A DNA stretch of 26,598 nucleotides from Moniliella sp. 'wahieum' (Eukaryota > Basidiomycota > Moniliellomycetes > Moniliellales > Moniliellaceae). Of the stretch, positions 19,980 to 26,598 are shown in pieces (positions within the stretch are counted from its first letter, which is position 1; each line of letters opens with the position of its first letter). Both the position numbers and the translations under genes were made by a program. Location of the stretch: positions 1-26,598 of the forward strand of contig RSEE01000205.1 of assembly GCA_003971905.1 (NCBI GenBank), read 5' to 3'. The notes under the pieces are model-generated. The model had not been told where the DNA came from. It worked only from the letters and a program-made list of their open reading frames with translations, and ran no database searches.

Positions 19980-21084
19980 TTAAGGAGCGTGGAGGAACTC
20001 AAGGAACTTGGGTTGAGCGCCAGCTTGGCCGGCTTGGCAGCGGGCTTGTAGGTGCCAGCAGCCTTGGCGGCGCGGACGTCAGCCTCGATCTTGCGCTGCA
20101 CCTTGGCGTACGGGTTAAGACGGTCCATGACGAACTTGTTGCGTAGCGGGTTCTTCTTCTGGTGAAGGGGCGCTTGGTCGCCTTGGGCCAGCCGGACGAA
20201 GCACAGCCTGGATCTCCTCCGAAGCTAGCAGACGCGACACGTCCGTGTTGGTATCTGGCGCGGGGAAGGACGAAGCCCTTCTTCTGCGCCGAGGCAGCAT
20301 CGTAGGTGCCAAAGATCGAGTCGAGCTGCTTGAAGGCGGCCTCGGTCCAGATCACAAGCGGCCAAGGTGACCACCGGGCGCGAGCTGAGGAGGTTAAGGC
20401 GGTGAACCGACACGAGCTCCACACCGGGCAGTTGCGGAAAGCGCGGTAGATGCCCTTGTCCTCGTTGTACACAACGAGGGGGCCGCGGCGCTGCACGTGA
20501 CGACGGTTGCGCATCTTGCCCTGGCCACGCGGATCTTGCGCGAGTTGGACACCTTGAGCACATCGTCGTAGGCGTTGAGCGCCTTGAGGAGGGCAACCGC
20601 CTCCTTGGTCTTCGAGTAGGACTCGACCTCGGTGGGACACGAGGGGGACCTCGGCAACCTGCTCACGCGGTGCCGCGGGCGAGAACGAGGGACGGCACGG
20701 CGGTCGCAGCCAGAGCCGAAGCATCGCAAACGCTTCTGGTTCTGGTTCGTCTTCACCCCCAGCGGCGCCACACCTTGGTGGGAGCGAACATGTGACCGCC
20801 ACGGGCCATGTACCGAACGCAGCCTGGCCATCACGGTGGGTGCCCGAGCCGCCCACACGAGGGATACGGGCCAGAGCACGGCCGGTGCCCCACGACTCGG
20901 CCGAGGTCTGGTGGCCAGCCTTGGTGGAAACGGCTAGGTTGGCGCTTGTTCTTGGCCACCTGGGTGTAAGTATAACTGCACCACGTAGGAGCGATCGGAG
21001 CGGTGAGAACGGCGGGCAGCGGCAGGCTTGCCCGCTGGCACTGCCGTCAGCAGCGCGGACACTGACAGTCGCACGCGAGGCCAT
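19980..21084 (-). CDS. RPL4: 60S ribosomal protein uL4 (RPL4); heavily frame-shifted
   Basis: Structural protein of the large ribosomal subunit whose loop lines the exit tunnel. ATG 21082-21084 gives MASRATVSVR. Conserved blocks follow in changing frames: LPLPAVLTAPI, VAKNKRQ, KAGHQTSAESWGTGRALARI with PRVGG, YSKTKEAVALLKALNAYDDV, RNRRHVQRRGPLVVYNEDKG, VIWTEAAFKQLDSIFGTYD, IQAVLRPAG, NPLRNKFVMDRLNPYAKV. The C-terminus FLEFLHAP ends at TAA 19980-19982 if the GGG at 20010-20012 (plus strand) is one G short; without that the frame ends at 19976. About ten corrections are needed in 1.1 kb, the highest density in the window. The order and completeness of the blocks argue for an intact gene damaged by sequence errors. 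I see no clear intron. Divergent to HMG-CoA reductase. Confidence 0.92.
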
Positions 21085-21891
21085 GATGTTTGGAGAAGGT
21101 GCTGCTTGGTGGCGAGCCGTCCCGACGCTGCCAGCTGCCACCCCCCCGGCCACCAGCGGCCGTTCGGCGGGGCAGCGGCACCAACACAGGCGCAGTGCCT
21201 ACACTGGAAAGCAACTGCGGCAGTGCTGGCGCTGCGGAAATCATTGCGCCGGGGGAACAACCCTAGTGAATATTGATGTCCCTCCGGGACCATGCTGGCT
21301 CGGTGATTACGCGCACGGTGATGTGCCATTGGCGCTCAATCACATGTCACAACCTCCACATGGTTGGCTTCCCCGCATGGGCACCTCAGCCTGCTTCGCT
21401 AACTTTCGTTCCATAGGTGGCGTATGATTTGTAGCCTGGCACCTGTGGACGAGGTGGAGGGAAACCAGCTCGCTGCTCCCATTTCCCAGTGAATCCTCCA
21501 GTGGATGATGCAGCCAGCCGTCCCTGCTCCCAACGTCTCCTTCTGGCTCTTTTACCGTGGCTGTAACGGACGGATGCGGGGTAGATAGTGTTGTGCCTGA
21601 TGTAGCTGGAGGTTCCGAAAAGCTCAAGACCCAACAAGCGTCGCATGCACTGGCTCATCTATTTCGCCTGTCAGGACCTCATTCTTATCTTTTTGGTGAG
21701 CACTGCTGCGTCAACGACGGATCTGTGGACCGGACGCGGAGGAGCTGTGGCTAGCAAAGGCGATGTTGGTTTAAAGCCCGTGATGCATCATTTCCGTCGG
21801 CAGCACTGCGTGGACGCACCTGCGAGAAAGAGACGGTTGCGGGTGGATTGTCGCCTGGTGGAGAGGGCATGGCCTGGACATGGGGCAGGCA

Positions 21892-21898
21892 TATATAG
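21892..21898 (+). promoter_or_regulatory. TATA box of the HMG-CoA reductase gene
   Basis: TATATAG lies about 370 bases before the first recognisable coding sequence, implying a leader of about 300 bases or more, which includes the frame at 21937-22134. Confidence 0.5.
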
Positions 21899-21936
21899 CG
21901 TGGTTTAGCTGAAGGGTGGCGCTGCTCTGGTGCAGC

Positions 21937-22134
21937 ATGTGGAGCGTCCGGCAGGCACCGGGCGGGGGTAGCATGAGGCGAGTGTGGGGGAGCCGCGCAG
22001 ACACTGCCGCGTGGCGCCGCTCTGCTGCGGCTGGAGCGCAGACGTGGCATGGCTGGCGTGCGGCCTGGCTGCGCCCGGTTGCCACCGGCCACGGCGCCAC
22101 CCGGAGCGGAAGCGCCGGCTGCAGGCTGCTGTGA
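21937..22134 (+). other. possible upstream open reading frame in the HMG-CoA reductase leader
   Basis: This is the first ATG after the TATA box. It opens 65 codons ending at TGA 22132-22134, rich in Arg, Ala, Gly and Trp, with no known domain. GC-rich DNA gives such frames by chance; if transcription starts near 21925, scanning ribosomes would meet it first. Confidence 0.25.
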
Positions 22135-22261
22135 CATGTGACGCGTGACGCAGCACTGCAGCCCTCCGCCCTTACACTGCCCCCGAGCGGCCTGGTGATC
22201 GGCAGGCAGGGTGCACTAGCTAGCTACCGCTGCCCATCTGCATCCAACGCAGCCCACAGGC

Positions 22262-25200
22262 CCTCCATCGCCCATCTCCTTCGTCTTCGTTTGCGTCTTC
22301 ATCGTCGTCTTCGTCGCGGTCTTCGCCTCCGCATCCACCGTCGCCCTCGAGCGCTTCGTCTCTCATGCTGTCGCCGTGGTGCGTGTGACACGTGCCCTGC
22401 TCCGGCAGGCCACCCGCACGCCCATCGAGAGCATCGTCGTCGTTGCCATCGTCGCAACACTCGCCTACTTCTCCCTCCTCTTCGCCTTGTCGCGCTCCCA
22501 TTGGATCGACGCCGTGGCTGCCTCCGCCGGCCTGCCCGCCCCCTCCTTCGCGCCACCCACTGTGTGGACACACTCGGCCTCTGGCTGGTCACGTGCTGGC
22601 GCCAGCGCCTCTGCGGACGCTGCGGTGCGTCCTGTCTTCTGGGTCGACACGATCGGCACCCTGCCCCAGCAGGCTCCAGCACCCAGCCTTCTTCACTCGC
22701 CCAGTCGTTCGCTGCCCAACATCCTTCCGTGCCTTCCCTGTCTACGCCCTATGTCCTGCCGGGTAGCCCCCCTGTGGTGGCTTGGACCCCTCGTTTGCCT
22801 CGGCCGACTCTGCTCAAGAGACGGAGCTTCTGCAGCAGCTCGCTACCCCGTCCAACGTATCACCCCTTCGACACCTGGCGCATTGTCCCTGCAATGTCCC
22901 CTACTACATGGACACGCGCAGGGCGCGCCCTGCAGCAGCTTCGCTCATCGCCGCCGTAACAGTCCAGGCTGACTCGATTCGCTTGGGCTTACGCTTCTCG
23001 CGCTCTCTTCGCTCGCTTTGGCCACCTGATCCGAGCCGCCGATTCTGCCGATATCTTTCTCATGCTTTGTGTCTACATCTTTATGCACGCCACCTTTGTC
23101 AATCTTTTCTATCGATGCGCCGCTTTGGCTTCCACTTCTGGCTTGGTACGTTGCCCTCTTCTCTGTCTCCGCCTCGTCGGCGAGCTGACTAACGTTCGGT
23201 ATTGTTCAGGTGCATCGGTTTTGATTTCGTGCACTTGTGCGTTTATTTTGCTCTCGTCTCGGCCCACTACCTTGGTGTGCACATCGACCCAGTCCCACTG
23301 AGCGAGCTCTCCCATTTTTGGTCGTGACTGTCGGGTTTGACAAACACTATAAATTGACCAAGGCTGTCTTCACTCACCCCGCTTTGCTCCATCGTCCCAC
23401 CTGCACGAGGTCCCAACGTTCTTAGATGTTCTGAAGCCACCTTCGCGTTCGGTAGGAGCTAGCGAGGGAAAGCCGGCCTCAATGGGAACTCCTCCGCCGA
23501 TACACCCAAGTCGAATGAGGATGCCTTTGTTCGGGCCCTGACTGCCCGCTTGCGCGAAAATCCCGATCTCGATGGGAGCTTCCCCGTCCACTGGCTGCCC
23601 GTGACGTGTTGGTGGGTGCATATGACAGTGTTGGCCAAGAAATCGTCGTGACTATGCGATCGAGTTGGCCTTGCTGCTTGCGGGCTCATGCATTGCTCCT
23701 AGTGGCCTGCATGATTTTGCCAGCTCGCGGCACTGATCCTTTTTCGATGCCATTCTTCTCCACACGTTTTACACTGGCATCCTGACCGTTATTGTGAGGT
23801 ACTGCGGATCCGGATCTTGCGTAAGCGCCGCCACGCTTCCCTCCCAGCCGCATCGGCCGTTAACAAGGAAGCCGCGCCACCAGCGGCGGCGTAGCAAGCG
23901 CTACGACGACCGGCTCGGTTACCCCTACAATCAGGGTGCGATAGCGCAGCAAGCAGTCGTGTATCTTCCATCTCGATCACTCCTTCAACTATGTCTGCCC
24001 CCCTTTGGCTGGGATGTCAGCCCAGCTGCGTCACCGGCAGCATTCTCGGTCCCGTCGGGTCCGTGGGCTCTGGCACCGCCTGGTTGGCTCCAACTCTAAA
24101 AATAACCCAGTGGGCCGGCTCAAAATCTTGTTGATTGCTTCCTTCATCACGCTACACAGCCTCAACCTTGGTACCATGACAACACAGGCTTCTCGCACTC
24201 GCTACTTGCGTGCTGCCACGTCCGAAGTTGCCTCTACCTTACGTCCCCGAGCGCTTCCGTGAACGATCCGTACCAGCTACTTCGTCAGCGACACAGTTCA
24301 ACTTGTCCTTAACCCCTTCCTCGCCGGCACTTGCGCCAGCGCTCGAGCGCTTTGCTCGTTCCCATCCCACTGGCGCCCGCTTGCAGATCCATGACCCGGT
24401 TTTCCTTTCGGTGATCGATTACTCCCTCACCAACCAGGTGTCGGCGAGAAAGCTGAACTTGCCAAGACATTGCCGAGGCATATGAGCAGCAATTCCCCTC
24501 CTGACAGTGTCGATCGCCTCATCGTCCTCGGCAACTCATTCAGTTCATCCTTCCTTCTCGACTAACAGCTCGCGCGGATCGACAGGCTTGCTTTCGCGCC
24601 ACCAGTCGCTAGAGGTCTTGGGCAGCCTGATGACGGAATGGACCTCAATTGTTGGTGACCCTCTTATTTCCAAGTGGCTTCGATCGCGATGGCAGTGAGC
24701 ATCTTTCTAACGCTACCTGCTCCGAGGCATTGCTCAAGGCAACGCAGCTATTGCCCGAGGTAACGCTATGGGTGCCGCTGCTTTTGCCGCTGCTCGATGC
24801 TGGGCGCTCATTTGGATGAAGCCGAGTCCCGCATCGCCAAATCGTCCCGTTCCAACTCATCCAATGCCAATCCTTCCCGCGCCTCCGCTCCCACGGTGAC
24901 ATTTATGCCGCCTCCCCCTGCGCTGATTGTGCCAGAGGAGAAGATCCTACACCTCCCACGGCGGGCGTGGACGCTTCGCAGATCCGTTCGTTCGAGGAAG
25001 TATTGGTGTACGACAATGGCGCCGGTGTGCTCTCTTGCGGACGAGGAAGTAGTGTTACTTGCCAGCGGGGAAAGATTCCTGCTTACGCGTTGGAGAAGGT
25101 ACTTCAAGACCCGAGCGTGCTGTTCGTGTCCGCCGCGCTTGTTTCGCGTGCCAGCTTGACCAAAACGCTGGAGACGGGCAAGTTGCCATTTAAGAACTAT

Positions 25201-26375
25201 AACTATGCGCAAGTCATGGGTGCATGCTGTGAAATGTTGTGGGCTACCTTCCTTTGCCGCTCGGCATTGCGGGTCCTCTTCACCATTGACGGCCAACTTA
25301 CGCCAATCCCGATGGCCACGACGGAAGGTACGCTGGTTGCATCCACTTCGCGTGGGTGCAAGGCGCTGAATGCGGGGGGGGCGTGACAACCGTTTGACGC
25401 AAGACGCCATGACACGCGGCCCCGCCGTCGATTTCCCCACTGCGGCCGAAGCGGCGCAGGCTAAGAGATGGATCGATTCCACCACTGGTGCGGCGACGAT
25501 CAAGGCTGCCTTTGACTCGACTTCCCGCTTTGCCCGACTGGCCAGTTTGCGCACCGCGCTAGCGGGTCGAACCCTGTTTATTCGCTTTGCACCTCGACGG
25601 GGGATGCGATGGGCATGAACATGATTTCCAAGGGGTTGAGCGTGCGCTGACATTGATGGCCCCGAGCACTTCCCCTCCATGAAGGTTCTGGCCTATCGGG
25701 TAACTACTGTACGACAAGAAGCCCGCTGCGATCAATTGGATTGAAGGTCGGGGCAAATCGGTGGTGGCCGAAGCGGTGGTACCCAACAAAGTGGTGAGCT
25801 CGGTGCTCAAGACCTCGGTGCCGCTTTGGTGGATTTGAACCTGAAGAAGAACTTGATTGGCTCGGCCATGGCCGGCTCCATTGGCGGCTTCAATGCCCAT
25901 GCCGCCAACATTCTTACTGCCATCTACCTTGCCACGGGGCAAGATCCTGCGCAGAACGTCGAGTCGAGCAACTGCATGACCTTGATGGAGGCCACGCCCG
26001 AGGGGACTTGCGCATCTCGGTTTCCATGCCCTCCATCGAAGTGGGAACGGTGGGCGGGGGGACGGTGCTGGACCCACAGAGGTCGATGCTCGAGCTGCTG
26101 GGCATTGCTGGGCCGCACCCTTCCACGCCAGGCGCCAACGCTCAACGGCTCGCCGCCATCATTGCCTCCGCGGTGATGGCAGGGAACTATCGCTCATGTC
26201 CGCCCTCGCGGCCGGACATCTGATCAAGGCCCACATGGCTCACAATCGCTCCGCCCCTGCTTCCGCTGCCCACCCGGGCCATGTAAGTCCCAACCCAGGT
26301 CGAATTGCGGCGACGATGACACCCTTGGTCGCGCCCAGTATTCGTATGACCAAGGCGAATGGATCGGGCCGGTAA
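22262..26375 (+). CDS. HMG1: HMG-CoA reductase, sterol-sensing and catalytic domains; many frame breaks
   Basis: Rate-controlling enzyme of the mevalonate/sterol pathway in the ER membrane. The N-terminus has a hydrophobic stretch and then [20 protein letters not shown]. The membrane domain carries a sterol-sensing region ([57 protein letters not shown]). One clear intron is 23146-23209 (64 nt). The catalytic part starts near 24960. Catalytic residues are present: Glu of E(N)VVGY at 25231, Lys of DKKPAAINW about 25716, Asp of GQDPAQN at 25943-25945 and His of HMAHNRS at 26232. [10 protein letters not shown] is the dimer and cofactor loop. The HNRS serine matches the phosphorylation site in animal enzymes. 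Stop TAA 26373-26375. No in-frame ATG is visible between the stop at 22217 and the first helix, so the start is open. About twenty frame repairs are needed, most of them one-base-short homopolymers. Confidence 0.93.
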
Positions 26376-26598
26376 ACTAGGTGCGCAACGTTCTGTTTCT
26401 ATTGCGCCTCGCCTCCTGGGCGGCCGTCATCATTGCTCTTCGTACAAGCCCCTTTGTCTGCCCATTTGCCTGATACCGTCATGCCCGCTCTGTATGGGCG
26501 AGGCAGGGGCTCAAGCCATGCAATTCATCTCTGCATACTCCCATGGACCGTATCCTGCCACGGATCTGAGGCTACCGACCGTTTGCCTCTGCCATCTG
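26376..26598. other. 3' flank of HMG-CoA reductase
   Basis: No coding sequence or canonical AATAAA is seen before the window ends. Confidence 0.5.

Larger units (their letters stand above)
21085..22261. other. divergent promoter region between RPL4 and HMG-CoA reductase
   Basis: No independent gene is supported. A TATATAG at 21892-21898 faces HMG-CoA reductase. Four CACATG/CATGTG hexamers occur at 21341-21346, 21357-21362, 21936-21941 and 22135-22140. An upstream frame of 65 codons runs 21937-22134. The part next to RPL4 is GC-rich and shows no clear TATA on the minus strand. Confidence 0.5.

Noticed and set aside
19999..21153. A single 384-codon minus-strand frame taken as the whole RPL4 gene
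   Set aside because: It contains only some of the uL4 blocks and out-of-frame filler between them; the real start (21084) and C-terminus lie in other frames.
22138..22959. Arg-rich 273-codon plus-strand frame
   Set aside because: It mostly overlaps the N-terminal membrane part of HMG-CoA reductase in another frame and translates GC-rich DNA into Arg/Leu/Pro.
24808..25680. Open frame of 290 codons on the minus strand
   Set aside because: It is antisense to the catalytic domain of HMG-CoA reductase, which is unmistakable on the plus strand.
1..26598. tRNA, rRNA, CRISPR arrays, toxin or viral genes
   Set aside because: I scanned by eye for tRNA box sequences, rRNA stretches and regular spacer arrays and saw none; no viral or toxin protein motif was recognised.

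Overview
The window looks like nuclear DNA of a filamentous basidiomycete, probably an agaricomycete; I cannot fix the genus. The reasons are short GT...CTRAY...AG introns (49 to about 125 nt), monocistronic genes on both strands, TATA boxes, and a set of fungal housekeeping genes whose conserved blocks I recognise by eye: cytosolic methionyl-tRNA synthetase, an SFT1/BET1-type SNARE, an Mtr-like amino acid transporter, the mitochondrial protease ATP23, ribosomal protein uL4 (RPL4) and HMG-CoA reductase.

Layout. Positions 1-5200 are gene-poor and repeat-rich: two LTR-like fragments of one family (1-170 and 2425-2873), a 243-bp fold-back hairpin (674-916), a 20-bp minisatellite (1921-2019), an isolated promoter-like TATA (3200) and one orphan protein-coding fragment (4089-4268, minus). 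Positions 5204-7083 hold an unrecognised gene with a membrane segment, a short coiled coil and five copies of a Pro-rich decapeptide. Methionyl-tRNA synthetase (8074-10233, plus) and the SNARE (10405-10774, minus) converge. A gene-free stretch of 2.1 kb follows, then the transporter (12857-14452, plus), a long coiled-coil gene (14805-18479, plus) convergent with ATP23 (18666-19570, minus), then RPL4 (19980-21084, minus) divergent from HMG-CoA reductase (22262-26375, plus).

The genes do not form a pathway or cluster; they are ordinary cellular functions (translation, Golgi transport, nutrient uptake, cytoskeleton, mitochondria, sterol synthesis). I found no convincing new biological system.

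The most striking global property is that almost every long gene needs single-base frame corrections. Where I could work them out, the missing base nearly always lengthens an existing run of the same base (A4 to A5, C4 to C5, G8 to G9). That pattern in several essential genes points to homopolymer undercalling in the assembly rather than true pseudogenes. Gene boundaries are therefore given for the whole locus, with the frame breaks described in each entry. The other notable points are a WHEP-like C-terminus on the methionyl-tRNA synthetase, the decapeptide-repeat protein, and the hairpin repeat.
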